64,000 nt of DNA, taken from Mycobacterium sp. SVM_VP21. Lineage in GTDB: Bacteria > Actinomycetota > Actinomycetes > Mycobacteriales > Mycobacteriaceae. Made by a program: the position numbers and the translations under genes. A model generated the notes under the pieces. That model was given only the letters and a program-made list of their open reading frames with translations, was not told where the DNA came from and ran no database searches. This document shows, in pieces, positions 10,741 to 19,155 of this stretch (the first letter of the stretch is position 1; each line of letters begins with the position of its first letter). The stretch covers positions 620,001 through 684,000 of the forward strand of contig CP101406.1 of assembly GCA_024758765.1 (NCBI GenBank), written 5' to 3'.

Positions 10741-11053
10741 CTGTTCCTCCGCTGCACAAAGCGACTTCAAAGGCGTCCGTCATCTCGACGACGCGGCAAC
10801 TCACGCCGTGTTCCCGGGTGATCGAACGATTCCCGAGCTGCGCTTTACACGACCAGCTGTCGTCAAAGGGACTGTTTGTGCGATGAATTCATTGCGGGCA
10901 CAGCCCCTCCCCGACACAGCCGGCCCGCACCGGCCGACCGGACAACGTGTTCCCCCAGAACAGAGCCATCAAACACGGCAGCCGATCCGATTGGGAGACG
11001 GGCGAATCCGCGCGGTCGCACGGCCGAAATATTGTCGGGCCGGTCAAAAATGA
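10741..11053. other. Intergenic region carrying the mycolate operon promoter
   Basis: These 313 bp lie between the operon start (10740) and the DUF3017 stop (11054), both on the minus strand. A TTGACG hexamer occurs on the minus strand around 10860, but I find no convincing -10 at standard spacing. No coding region is supported here. Confidence 0.5.
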
Positions 11054-11344
11054 CTAGCTGGTCCCCAGCGGGTCGATCGTCGCGGCCACATAGAGCATCA
11101 CCGTCGCTGCGGTCGTCATCGTCGCGAAGTCCAGCCCCCGCTCGCGCAGCACCAGCAGCCCGGCCCGGTCCTCGGTCAGCACCAGGCGCAGCGCGGCCGC
11201 CACCCCGGTTCCGATCCCGATCAGCAGCGCGCCGCGCCGCCAGAAGTTCGCCCCGGCCAGCACGAATGCCGCCGTGAAGATCAGCCCGACCAGCAGGATC
11301 GGCCACTGCGCGGCGATCACCCGGCGGACATCGGCGAGGGTCAC
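11054..11344 (-). CDS. DUF3017 integral membrane protein
   Basis: A 96-residue protein with three predicted membrane segments ([40 protein letters not shown] split by a charged turn, and [15 protein letters not shown]). The GTG start at 11344 overlaps the folD stop in a GTGA, so translation is coupled. It corresponds in position and type to Rv3355c downstream of folD. The function of DUF3017 is unknown. Confidence 0.82.
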   Translation of the reverse strand: MTLADVRRVIAAQWPILLVGLIFTAAFVLAGANFWRRGALLIGIGTGVAAALRLVLTEDRAGLLVLRERGLDFATMTTAATVMLYVAATIDPLGTS

Positions 11345-12189
11345 AGCGTGCTCTCGACTCTTTCCACAACGTTGGTCAACAGGAACGCCCGAGTCAGCGG
11401 ACCCACCCCGCCGGGGTTGGGCGACACGTGGCCGGCCACCTCCCACACGTCGGGATGCACGTCGCCGACCAGTCCGGCGTCGGTACGCGATACCCCGACG
11501 TCGACGATGGCCGCACCCGGACGCACCATGTCGGCGGTGAGCATGTGCGGCACGCCGACCGCGGCGACGATGATGTTCCCCTGGCGGGTCAGCTCAGCCA
11601 GATCGCGGGTCCCGGTGTGGCACAGCGTGACGGTGGCGTTCTCCGACCGGCGGGTCAACAGCAGTCCCAGCGGGCGCCCGACCGTCACACCACGTCCGAT
11701 CACCACGACATGGGCGCCCGCAATCGGCACCTCATAGCGGCGCAGCAGGTGCACGATGCCGCGCGGGGTGCAGGGCAGCGCCGCCGGGGTGCCCAGCACC
11801 AGCCGACCCAGGTTGGTCGGATGTAGCCCGTCGGCGTCCTTGGCCGGGTCGACACGCTCGAGGGCGGCGTTCTCGTCCAGATGTTTGGGCAGCGGCAGTT
11901 GCACGATGTAGCCGGTGCAGTCATCGTTGGCGTTCAGCTCGTCGATGGTGTCGTTGAGCTGCGCCGGACTGCAGTCCGCGGGCAGGTCGCGGCGGATCGA
12001 GGTGATGCCGACCTTGGCGCAGTCGGCATGCTTGCCACGCACGTAGGCATGCGACCCGGGGTCGTCTCCGACCAGAATGGTGCCCAGACCAGGCGTGCGG
12101 CCAGCGGCGGACAACGCTGCCACCCGTGCCTGAAGGTCGACGAAGATCTCGTCGCGCGTGGCCTTGCCGTCCAACGTAATCGCACCCAC
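11341..12189 (-). CDS. folD: Bifunctional methylene-THF dehydrogenase/cyclohydrolase FolD
   Basis: A 282-residue cytosolic enzyme converting 5,10-methylene-THF to 10-formyl-THF via methenyl-THF. It shows the FolD signatures [14 protein letters not shown] (catalytic Lys in the Y-x3-K element), [21 protein letters not shown], the [14 protein letters not shown] nucleotide-binding loop and [15 protein letters not shown]. The GTG at 12189 gives the family length (the M. tuberculosis protein is 281 residues). It overlaps DUF3017 downstream by 4 nt. Confidence 0.95.
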   Translation of the reverse strand: MGAITLDGKATRDEIFVDLQARVAALSAAGRTPGLGTILVGDDPGSHAYVRGKHADCAKVGITSIRRDLPADCSPAQLNDTIDELNANDDCTGYIVQLPLPKHLDENAALERVDPAKDADGLHPTNLGRLVLGTPAALPCTPRGIVHLLRRYEVPIAGAHVVVIGRGVTVGRPLGLLLTRRSENATVTLCHTGTRDLAELTRQGNIIVAAVGVPHMLTADMVRPGAAIVDVGVSRTDAGLVGDVHPDVWEVAGHVSPNPGGVGPLTRAFLLTNVVERVESTL

Positions 12190-12239
12190 GCGGACAGTCT
12201 GGCATGCCACCCGCAGTTCCAACGATGACGATCCGTCAT

Positions 12240-12245
12240 TAGGCT
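12240..12245 (+). promoter_or_regulatory. Leaderless-type -10 element (TAGGCT)
   Basis: TANNNT ends 6 nt before the ATG of the downstream oxidoreductase, and no Shine-Dalgarno is visible. This is the arrangement of mycobacterial leaderless promoters. Confidence 0.5.
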
Positions 12246-12251
12246 CCCGCT

Positions 12252-13436
12252 ATGGGAGTTCCCGACGTCTTCAGCCCTGCCAAACTCGGCCCGATCACGT
12301 TGCGCAACCGGATCATCAAGGCCGCGACGTTCGAGAACCGCACGCCTGACGCACTGGCCTCCGACGATCTCATCGAGTATCACCGGTTGCCGGCCGCCGG
12401 CGGGGTGGGCATGACCACCGTGGCCTACTGCGCGGTCTCCCAGGGCGGGCGCACTTCCAACGACGGGCTGTGGATGCGCCCGGAGGCAGTCGCCGGGCTG
12501 CGCCGGCTCACTGATGCGGTGCACGCCGAGGGAGCCTTGGTCAGCGCTCAGATCGGCCATGCCGGCCCGGTCGCCGACGCGCGCTCTAACAAGGCCCGCG
12601 CCCTGGCCCCGGTGCGGTTCTTCAACCCGATCGGCATGCGTTTCGCCAAGAAGGCCACCCGCGACGACATCGACCAAGTCATCGCCCAGCACGCCGACGC
12701 CGCCCGCTACGCCGTGGACGCCGGGTTCGATGCCGTCGAGATCCATCTCGGCCACAACTACCTGGCGAGTTCCTTTCTGAGCCCGCTGATCAACCGTCGC
12801 ACCGACGAGTTCGGGGGATCGCTGGCCAACCGCGCGAAGGTGGCCCGCGGCATCGTGGCGGCCGTGCATCGCGCGGTCGGCGGACAGATCGCGGTGACGG
12901 CCAAACTGAACATGGCCGACGGAGTTCGCGGCGGTATCAACCTGGACGAGTCGCTGACCACCGCCAAGTGGCTGCAGGACGACGGCGGCCTGGACGCGCT
13001 GGAGCTCACGGCCGGCAGCTCGCTGGTCAACCCGATGTACCTGTTCCGCGGGCACGCCCCGGTGAAAGAATTCGCGAGCGTCTTCCCCCCGCCGTTGAGC
13101 TGGGGCATGCGGATGACCGGCAACAGATTCCTGCGCGAATACCCCTACACCGACGCCTACCTGCTGGACAACGCCCGACTGTTCCGCGCCGAGTTGTCGA
13201 TGCCGCTGATCCTTTTGGGCGGCGTCACCAACCGCGCGACGATGGATCAGGCGATGGCCGAGGGATTCGAGTTCGTCGCAATGGCCCGGGCGTTGCTGGC
13301 CGAACCGGACCTGGTCAACCGGATCGCTGAGGACTCGACGACGCTGTCGGAGTGCACGCACTGTAACCAGTGCATGCCGACGATCTACCGACGCACGCAC
13401 TGCGTCGTTACGGGCGCACCGGACGCAACTCGCTAG
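12252..13436 (+). CDS. NADH:flavin oxidoreductase, old yellow enzyme family
   Basis: A 394-residue FMN TIM-barrel protein. It shows LGPITLRNRIIKAAT at the first strand, an SAQIGHAG segment, EIHLGHNYLASSFLSPLINRR-type active-site segment (HxxxN-like), EFGGSLANR, and a C-terminal CTHCNQCMPTIYRRTHC cysteine cluster. That cluster recalls the Fe-S-type subgroup related to 2,4-dienoyl-CoA reductase, though only the N-terminal barrel is present. It matches Rv3359 in position and type. The substrate is unknown; probably an enoate or enone reductase. Confidence 0.85.
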   Translation: MGVPDVFSPAKLGPITLRNRIIKAATFENRTPDALASDDLIEYHRLPAAGGVGMTTVAYCAVSQGGRTSNDGLWMRPEAVAGLRRLTDAVHAEGALVSAQIGHAGPVADARSNKARALAPVRFFNPIGMRFAKKATRDDIDQVIAQHADAARYAVDAGFDAVEIHLGHNYLASSFLSPLINRRTDEFGGSLANRAKVARGIVAAVHRAVGGQIAVTAKLNMADGVRGGINLDESLTTAKWLQDDGGLDALELTAGSSLVNPMYLFRGHAPVKEFASVFPPPLSWGMRMTGNRFLREYPYTDAYLLDNARLFRAELSMPLILLGGVTNRATMDQAMAEGFEFVAMARALLAEPDLVNRIAEDSTTLSECTHCNQCMPTIYRRTHCVVTGAPDATR

Positions 13437-13439
13437 AGT
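13434..13439 (+). promoter_or_regulatory. Leaderless-type -10 element (TAGAGT) containing the upstream stop codon
   Basis: TAGAGT ends 7 nt before the ATG of the FHA-ABC exporter. Its first three bases are the TAG stop of the oxidoreductase gene. No Shine-Dalgarno precedes the ATG. Confidence 0.55.
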
Positions 13440-13446
13440 TGACTCG

Positions 13447-16113
13447 ATGAGTCACCCAGCCCCGCCGGTGCTGACCGTCCGTCATGACGGGTCGCAAGGC
13501 ACGTTCTCCGCAGGCCACGACGTGGTCATCGGACGCGACCTGCGGGCCGACGTCCGCATCCCGCATCCCCTGGTCTCGCGGGCTCATCTGCTGCTGCGCT
13601 TCGAGCAGGGCCGGTGGTTGGGGATCGACAACGGCTCCCTGAACGGCATCTACGTCAACGGCCAGCGGGTGCCCGTCGTCGACATTCGCGACGGACAGGC
13701 CGTCAACCTCGGCAACCCGGACGGACCGCGGGTCGCCTTTGAGGTGGGCCGACACCAGGGTCAGGCCGGCCGGCCGCCCCAGACCGTCTCGATCCAGTTG
13801 CCGCAGCCCGGCCAGCCAGGAATCGCACGTCCGAGCCGGCCGCCACAGCCGTCGGGCTGGCCGTCTCCACCCGAACCCGCGGCGTATGCGGATCCGCGGT
13901 CGGCCGGGCACCCCGGCGTGCAGCAGCCCTACCGGCCGCAATCCGGCCCGGCGCCCCATCCACCGTCTGCCCCGCTCCGGCCGCCGGCGTATCAGCCCGG
14001 GCCCGCCCCCGACGCGGCGCTGCGCCCCGGCTATCAACCTCCCGCACCCCCGGTGGCTCCCGCTGAGGTATTCCCCCCGCACCAGCCCGCCACCCGGATG
14101 GCACCGGTGTCGGCGACGCCGCCCGAAGTCGGCAACATCGCCACCCGCATGATCGACATCCTGCGGCCGGCCTCCAGCTCCGCGCCGGACGCACCGGTCG
14201 GGGCTCTCACCATCGGCCGTGCCACCGACAACGACGTGGTGATCTCCGACGTGCTGGCTTCCCGCCACCACGCCATGCTGATCCCCACGCCGCTGGGCAC
14301 CGAGATCCGCGACAGCCGAAGCATCAACGGCACCTTCGTCAACGGCGTCCGGATCGGTTCGGCGATCCTGTCCGAAGGCGACCTGGTCACGATCGGCAAC
14401 GTCGACCTGGAATTCACCGGCGGCACCCTGCTGCGCCGCACCGAAGCCGCCACCCGCACCGGAGGGCTGGAAGTTCGCGATGTCTGCTTCGACGTCGAGG
14501 GCGGCAAGCGGCTGCTCAACAACATCTCGCTGACCGCCCGGCCGGGCACCCTGACCGCGATCATCGGCGGCTCGGGCGCCGGCAAGACGACGCTGTCGCG
14601 GCTGATCGCCGGCTACACCCGGCCCACCGCCGGCTCGGTCACCTTCGAGGGCCACAACATCCACACCGAGTACGCCTCGTTGCGCAGCCGGATCGGGATG
14701 GTGCCCCAGGACGACGTGGTACACCGGCAACTGACCGTCAACCAGGCCCTGGGATACGCCGCCGAACTGCGGCTGCCGCCGGACAGCAGCAAAGCCGACC
14801 GGGACAAGGCCGTCGCGCAGGTCCTCGAGGAACTCGAGTTGACCAAGCACGCCGACACTCGGGTGGACAAGCTCTCCGGTGGCCAGCGCAAGCGCGCCTC
14901 AGTGGCCTTGGAGCTGCTGACCGGGCCGTCGCTGTTGATCCTCGACGAGCCAACCTCGGGCCTGGACCCGGCGCTGGACCGCCAGGTGATGCTGATGCTG
15001 CGCGGACTGGCCGACGCCGGCCGGGTGGTACTGGTGGTCACCCACTCGGTGTCCTACCTCGACGTGTGCGACCAGATCCTGTTGGTAGCTCCTGGCGGCA
15101 AGACCGCGTTCTGCGGACCGCCCAAAGAGGTATTCCCGGCCATGGGGGCCGACAACTACGCCGACATCTTCGCCAACGTCGGCGCCGACCCGGACGAAGC
15201 CAACCGCCGCTTCCTCGAACGCGGCGGCGGCGGCCCGCAGGGCGCGGCTGCTGCCGTCCCGTCGACCCCGCCCGCCGACTTGGGCAGTCCGCCGGCGGAA
15301 AGCCTGCGCAAACAGCTGTCGACCATCGCGCGTCGCCAAGTCCGGCTCATCGTCTCCGACCGGGGCTATTCGGTCTTTTTGGCGATACTCCCCTTTATTG
15401 TGGGCGCGCTGTCGCTGACCGTGAAGGGCAACGGGGGGCTCGGGATGCCGGGGCCCGATGCCCCGACCGAGCCGCAGTACATCATGGTGCTGCTCATCAT
15501 CGGCGCGGTCTTCATGGGAACTGCGCTGACGATTCGAGATCTCATCGGCGAACGCCCGATCTTCAAACGAGAACAGGCCGTGGGTCTGTCCACCGTGGCC
15601 TACCTGCTGGCCAAGATCACGGTGTTCTGCGCGTTCGCCACCGCGCAGGGAGCAATCGCCACCATCATCGTGATTCTGGGCAAGGGCGGGCCGACTCAGG
15701 GCGCCGTGATGTTCGGCAGCGCGAATTTCGACCTGTTCCTCGCCGTGGCCGGGACCTGTGTGGCCTCCGCGGTGCTGGGGTTGGCACTGTCGGCGTTCGC
15801 GCAATCCAACGAGCAGATCATGCCGATGCTGGTGGTCTCGATCATGTCGCAGCTGGTGCTGGCCGGCGGCATGATCCCGGTGACCGGGCGCGCCGGGCTG
15901 GCGGAGGCCGCCTGGGTGACGCCGGGCCGGTGGGGATATGCCGCGGGCGCGTCGGCGATCGACTTCAACAAGCTGGTCAACGTGCCGCAGATCCCCAAAG
16001 ACCACCTGTGGGACCACACCAAGGGCATCTATCTGCTCGACATGGGGATGCTGGCGCTGCTGTCGCTGTTCTACACCGTGCTGGTGTGGTGGAAGATCCG
16101 GCTCAAGCGCTAG
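13447..16113 (+). CDS. FHA-domain ABC exporter, Rv1747-like
   Basis: An 888-residue single-polypeptide half-transporter. FHA1 lies at about 15-90 (VIGRDLRADVRIPHPLVSRAH), followed by a Pro-rich linker (100-220) likely to hold phosphothreonines, then FHA2 (250-325, TIGRATDNDVVISD). The ABC ATPase (340-560) has Walker A GGSGAGKTT, signature LSGGQRKR and Walker B LLILDEPTSGLD. A C-terminal ABC2 membrane domain of about six helices ends the protein. In M. tuberculosis, Rv1747 binds phosphorylated Thr through its FHA domains, is controlled by PknF and affects cell-envelope lipid export. The substrate here is inferred only. Confidence 0.92.
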   Translation: MSHPAPPVLTVRHDGSQGTFSAGHDVVIGRDLRADVRIPHPLVSRAHLLLRFEQGRWLGIDNGSLNGIYVNGQRVPVVDIRDGQAVNLGNPDGPRVAFEVGRHQGQAGRPPQTVSIQLPQPGQPGIARPSRPPQPSGWPSPPEPAAYADPRSAGHPGVQQPYRPQSGPAPHPPSAPLRPPAYQPGPAPDAALRPGYQPPAPPVAPAEVFPPHQPATRMAPVSATPPEVGNIATRMIDILRPASSSAPDAPVGALTIGRATDNDVVISDVLASRHHAMLIPTPLGTEIRDSRSINGTFVNGVRIGSAILSEGDLVTIGNVDLEFTGGTLLRRTEAATRTGGLEVRDVCFDVEGGKRLLNNISLTARPGTLTAIIGGSGAGKTTLSRLIAGYTRPTAGSVTFEGHNIHTEYASLRSRIGMVPQDDVVHRQLTVNQALGYAAELRLPPDSSKADRDKAVAQVLEELELTKHADTRVDKLSGGQRKRASVALELLTGPSLLILDEPTSGLDPALDRQVMLMLRGLADAGRVVLVVTHSVSYLDVCDQILLVAPGGKTAFCGPPKEVFPAMGADNYADIFANVGADPDEANRRFLERGGGGPQGAAAAVPSTPPADLGSPPAESLRKQLSTIARRQVRLIVSDRGYSVFLAILPFIVGALSLTVKGNGGLGMPGPDAPTEPQYIMVLLIIGAVFMGTALTIRDLIGERPIFKREQAVGLSTVAYLLAKITVFCAFATAQGAIATIIVILGKGGPTQGAVMFGSANFDLFLAVAGTCVASAVLGLALSAFAQSNEQIMPMLVVSIMSQLVLAGGMIPVTGRAGLAEAAWVTPGRWGYAAGASAIDFNKLVNVPQIPKDHLWDHTKGIYLLDMGMLALLSLFYTVLVWWKIRLKR

Positions 16114-16135
16114 CCGTGCCGCACACTCAACGCCG

Positions 16136-17008
16136 TCAACGCACAATGAACGCTGGCCGATAGTCGCGGGACTGCAGTGCCTGACACACCCGCCACACGA
16201 TCTCGGGAGCATGGTCGCCGGCTACCACCCGGATGACGATCCAGCCCATCCGGGCCAGCGTCTCAAGCCGGATGATGTCCTTGCGCCACTGCAGGCTGTC
16301 GACCTGATGATGTTCGCCGTCGTACTCAGCGGCCACCATGACGTCCGGCCACCCCATATCCAGGTAATAAGTGACATCGGCGGTCGGAACCGGGATCTGA
16401 GTCCGCTCCGGGGGCAACCCGGCGTCGGTCAACAGTAGCCGCAGGTAGGTCTCCCGGGGAGACTCCGCACCCCGGTCGACCAGACCCAACGCCCAGTCCA
16501 ACTGCCGCAGCCCACGCATGCGGGGATGACGCAGGGCCAGCGCCGCGACGGCGGCGACATCAAGACGAGTCGCCCGGGCCAACGCATCGAGCCGCGCGAC
16601 CGCTGGCCGTGGCCTTTCGTGGCGGCCGATGTCGAAGGCGGTGCGCTCGGGGGTGGTGACGAGCATGCCGCTGTCCTGGCCGGTCAACGTCTGTACCTCG
16701 TCGTCAAGCAGGGTCTCGCGCCGGCTGATCACGCCGTCCGGCGAACGCGGGTTCGCATGCACCAGCTCGACCGGCACGTCGTCGTCAACCCATCTGGTTC
16801 CGTGCAGCGCCGCGGCCGCCGCACCGGCGACGATGCCGTGCCGCCCTGACCACAGCCACGCCGCGATGGTGCGCTCACCGAGCCGCAACGACGCCTGCGC
16901 GGGTACGTACACGTTCGGGTGCGCGGCCCGATAGTGGGTCCGCAGCCCGTGCCGGTTCAGCCGTCCGGCCGCCAGTGCCTCACTGCCAATGAACGGTTGT
17001 CCCTCCAC
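16136..17008 (-). CDS. AbiEi-like / DUF559 endonuclease-fold protein
   Basis: A 290-residue protein. The N-terminal half resembles AbiEi-type antitoxin regions (winged-helix-like start, then SGRHGIVAGAAAAALHGTRW and TTPERTAFDIGRH). The C-terminal part looks like a DUF559/Vsr-type restriction-endonuclease fold (YYLDMGWPDVMVAAEYDGEHHQ, with the acidic and E-x-DGEHH residues). No AbiEii-like nucleotidyltransferase toxin is next to it, so this is an orphan copy of a type common in mycobacteria. It is convergent with the ABC exporter. The function is unknown. Confidence 0.65.
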   Translation of the reverse strand: MEGQPFIGSEALAAGRLNRHGLRTHYRAAHPNVYVPAQASLRLGERTIAAWLWSGRHGIVAGAAAAALHGTRWVDDDVPVELVHANPRSPDGVISRRETLLDDEVQTLTGQDSGMLVTTPERTAFDIGRHERPRPAVARLDALARATRLDVAAVAALALRHPRMRGLRQLDWALGLVDRGAESPRETYLRLLLTDAGLPPERTQIPVPTADVTYYLDMGWPDVMVAAEYDGEHHQVDSLQWRKDIIRLETLARMGWIVIRVVAGDHAPEIVWRVCQALQSRDYRPAFIVR

Positions 17009-17066
17009 GATCGATGAGCCTCGCCGTGTCGGGCAACCAGCGCCATTCAGCTATCCACAGGTGATC

Positions 17067-17096
17067 GAGTGTGCGGCGACGTCGTTGAGTGTGCGG
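17067..17096. repeat. Two direct copies of GAGTGTGCGG, 20 bp apart
   Basis: The copies are at 17067-17076 and 17087-17096, between the AbiEi-like gene and mfpA. They fall where the mfp operon transcript ends. Similar GTGTGCGG-type intergenic repeats are common in mycobacteria (from memory). Confidence 0.45.
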
Positions 17097-17134
17097 TGAG
17101 GTCGGCAGCGGCGAGACTGTGTGTCGTGCTGGCG

Positions 17135-17707
17135 TCAGCGCTCGTCGGATTCACTGTCCAGGCGCAGCCCGTGGGCGGCCGCGTAGGTCAGCGCCTGGGC
17201 GATGTCGATCCGCGCGCCGGTCAGCGACGCGGTGGTCCACAGCGTGGGGTCGACCCGCGCGCCACGCAGGTCCGCCTCGTCCAGCCGGGTGCCGATAGTC
17301 CGGGCGCCGCTCAGGTCGGCGCCCCGCAGCACCGCTTTGCGCAGGTCTGCCTCCACCAGGTTGGCCTCTCGCAGCCGGCAACCGCTCAGGTCCACCGCCC
17401 GCAGGTCACTGCCACCGAGCCCGGCCAGGGTGAAGTCCACCTCCTCGAACACCAGCGGCCGCATCCGGCACTGCACGAATTGGGAGCCGAGCATGCTGCA
17501 CTGGACGAACTCGGAATGCCACAGCGAGGCCCGCTCGAAGCGACAGTTGCGGAAGGCCGATCCGCGGTGCACCGACTCGCCGAGGTCGGCACCGGTGAAG
17601 TCGCACTCGTCGAACACCACCCGCTCGGTGCGCAGCCGCGACAGGTCCGCATCGCGAAAGTCGTGACCGGTGAACTCGCGCCCGGTCCACTCTTGTGTGT
17701 CGCTCAA
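17135..17707 (-). CDS. mfpA: Pentapeptide-repeat DNA-mimic protein MfpA
   Basis: A 190-residue right-handed beta-helix protein built of pentapeptides A(D/N)LXX (such as CDFTGADLGES, ADLRKAVLRGADLSGAR). It matches M. tuberculosis MfpA (Rv3361c) nearly throughout, including HRGSAFRNC and FERASLWHSEF. MfpA dimers mimic DNA, bind gyrase and modify fluoroquinolone action. The start is a TTG at 17707 that overlaps the GTPase stop (TTGA), with no separate Shine-Dalgarno, so it is translationally coupled. It is the last gene of the conservon. Confidence 0.92.
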   Translation of the reverse strand: MSDTQEWTGREFTGHDFRDADLSRLRTERVVFDECDFTGADLGESVHRGSAFRNCRFERASLWHSEFVQCSMLGSQFVQCRMRPLVFEEVDFTLAGLGGSDLRAVDLSGCRLREANLVEADLRKAVLRGADLSGARTIGTRLDEADLRGARVDPTLWTTASLTGARIDIAQALTYAAAHGLRLDSESDER

Positions 17708-18309
17708 GCCTGCGGCGCCAGCGTGGACAGCGCGTATTCGCTGATCGCGATGAGCGCGTCGCGGGCCGACCGGGGGTCGCGGGCGTCGACGGCGATCACC
17801 GGAATGTGTTCGGCCAGAGCCAGGGCCTTGCGCACCGCGGCGACCGGATAACGCGGTGCACCGTCGAACTCGTTGACCGCGATCAGGAAAGGCAGATTGC
17901 GGTGCTCGAAGAAGTCCACCGCGGCGAAGCTGTCCTGCAGTCGGCGGCAGTCGACCAGGACGATCGCACCGATCGCACCGCGCACCAGGTCGTCCCACAT
18001 GAACCAGAACCGCCGCTGGCCCGGCGTACCGAATAGGTAGAGCACCAAGTCGTCGGCCAGCGTGATGCGGCCGAAGTCCATCGCCACCGTGGTGGTCCGC
18101 TTGTCGGGGGTGGCCTCTAGCACGTCGACACCGGCCGAGGCATCGGTGACCAGCGCTTCGGTGCGCAACGGCATGATCTCTGAGACCGTCCCGACGAAGG
18201 TGGTCTTGCCGACCCCGAATCCGCCGGCAATGACGATCTTCGTCGAGGCCGAGTCTCGCGGAGGAGCTACGGACCTGTCGGAGGGCCTATCCGAGCGCTC
18301 GTAGGCCAC
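17704..18309 (-). CDS. mfpB: Small Ras-like GTPase of the mfp conservon (MfpB)
   Basis: A 201-residue GTPase. P-loop GGFGVGKTT, switch-region TTVAMDFGRI, G3-like LFGTPGQRRFWFMW and G4-like AVNEFDG are present. A GTG start at 18309 with AAGGA upstream overlaps DUF742 by 23 bp. In M. smegmatis MfpB works with MfpA to control gyrase protection; the conservon resembles Streptomyces cvn units, where the GTPase reports to a sensor-like ATPase through roadblock and DUF742 proteins. Confidence 0.9.
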   Translation of the reverse strand: MAYERSDRPSDRSVAPPRDSASTKIVIAGGFGVGKTTFVGTVSEIMPLRTEALVTDASAGVDVLEATPDKRTTTVAMDFGRITLADDLVLYLFGTPGQRRFWFMWDDLVRGAIGAIVLVDCRRLQDSFAAVDFFEHRNLPFLIAVNEFDGAPRYPVAAVRKALALAEHIPVIAVDARDPRSARDALIAISEYALSTLAPQA

Positions 18310-18700
18310 GAAGGGTCCTTCCTATCAGGTCTCGGCGTTCGTCCCGGGTCGATGTCTCGGTCAGTGTGGCACGCACTCGAAGGTATCCCGACGTGACCAG
18401 ATCACCCACCAGCACCCGCGCGACACCCAGCGGCAGGTTCAGCCGGGCAGAAATCTCGGCGACCGACGGCGCGCCCTGACACAGTTCGACGATCCGCCCG
18501 CGCGGATCGCTGACCGGCCATTGGTTGGGCTGGGCTACCCGCAGGGCCTGCACCGGGGCCTCCAGCGGCAACGGCACGTCGGTGTGCGTTCGACCGGCGG
18601 TCAGCGTGTACGGGCGGACCAGATTTGCCTCAGCCTCCAGGTTCTCTGTGACCTCGGGCGGCTGCGGGCGCGACCAACGCTCGGGCATGTCCATCGCCAT
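18287..18700 (-). CDS. DUF742 protein of the mfp conservon
   Basis: A 137-residue protein with a winged-helix-like DUF742 core (LVRPYTLTAGRT, IVELCQGAPSVAEISARLNLPLGVARVLVGDLVTSGYL). It matches Rv3363c by type and position. It sits 11 bp after the roadblock gene and overlaps the GTPase. In conservons this protein is thought to bridge the sensor/roadblock pair and the GTPase. Confidence 0.9.
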   Translation of the reverse strand: MAMDMPERWSRPQPPEVTENLEAEANLVRPYTLTAGRTHTDVPLPLEAPVQALRVAQPNQWPVSDPRGRIVELCQGAPSVAEISARLNLPLGVARVLVGDLVTSGYLRVRATLTETSTRDERRDLIGRTLRGLRALG

Positions 18701-18711
18701 TCACCGGCACC

Positions 18712-19155
18712 TCACGAGTGGCCGCCCCGCGACGGCGCCGACCGGCGCGCCGATGAGACCACCGCTCCGACTCGTTCCACCAGAACCGCCATCTCGTACC
18801 CGATCTGGCCGATATCGCAGGACGTGCTCGCCAACGTCGCCAGGTGCGAGCCGTCTCCGACTCGCATCAGCAGCAGGTAGCCGTGCTCCATCTCCACCAC
18901 CGACTGCAGGACCCGGCCACCTTCGAACAACTGCGACGCCCCGGTCGCCAGGCTGGCCAATCCGGACGCCACCGCGGCCAGCTGGTCGGCCCGCTCGGTG
19001 GGCAGGTGCTCGCTGGCCGCCACCGTCAGACCGTCGACCGACACCAGCACCGCATGCGACACCCCGGGCACCTCGCGTGCGAAATTGGAGACCAGCCAGT
19101 CCAACGAGCTTTCGGCGGTACGGCGCTGCGCGGTGGGATCGGTTGGGAAAGTCAT
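18712..19155 (-). CDS. Roadblock/LC7 protein of the mfp conservon
   Basis: A 147-residue roadblock-fold protein ([31 protein letters not shown] ... [39 protein letters not shown]). Such proteins act as GTPase-activating or exchange partners of MglA/Ras-like GTPases. The ATG overlaps the sensor stop codon (TAATG). It matches Rv3364c. Confidence 0.9.
   Translation of the reverse strand: MTFPTDPTAQRRTAESSLDWLVSNFAREVPGVSHAVLVSVDGLTVAASEHLPTERADQLAAVASGLASLATGASQLFEGGRVLQSVVEMEHGYLLLMRVGDGSHLATLASTSCDIGQIGYEMAVLVERVGAVVSSARRSAPSRGGHS

Noticed and set aside
11934..13400. 488-codon antisense frame over folD and the oxidoreductase
   Set aside because: Crosses two genes on different strands with solid family matches.
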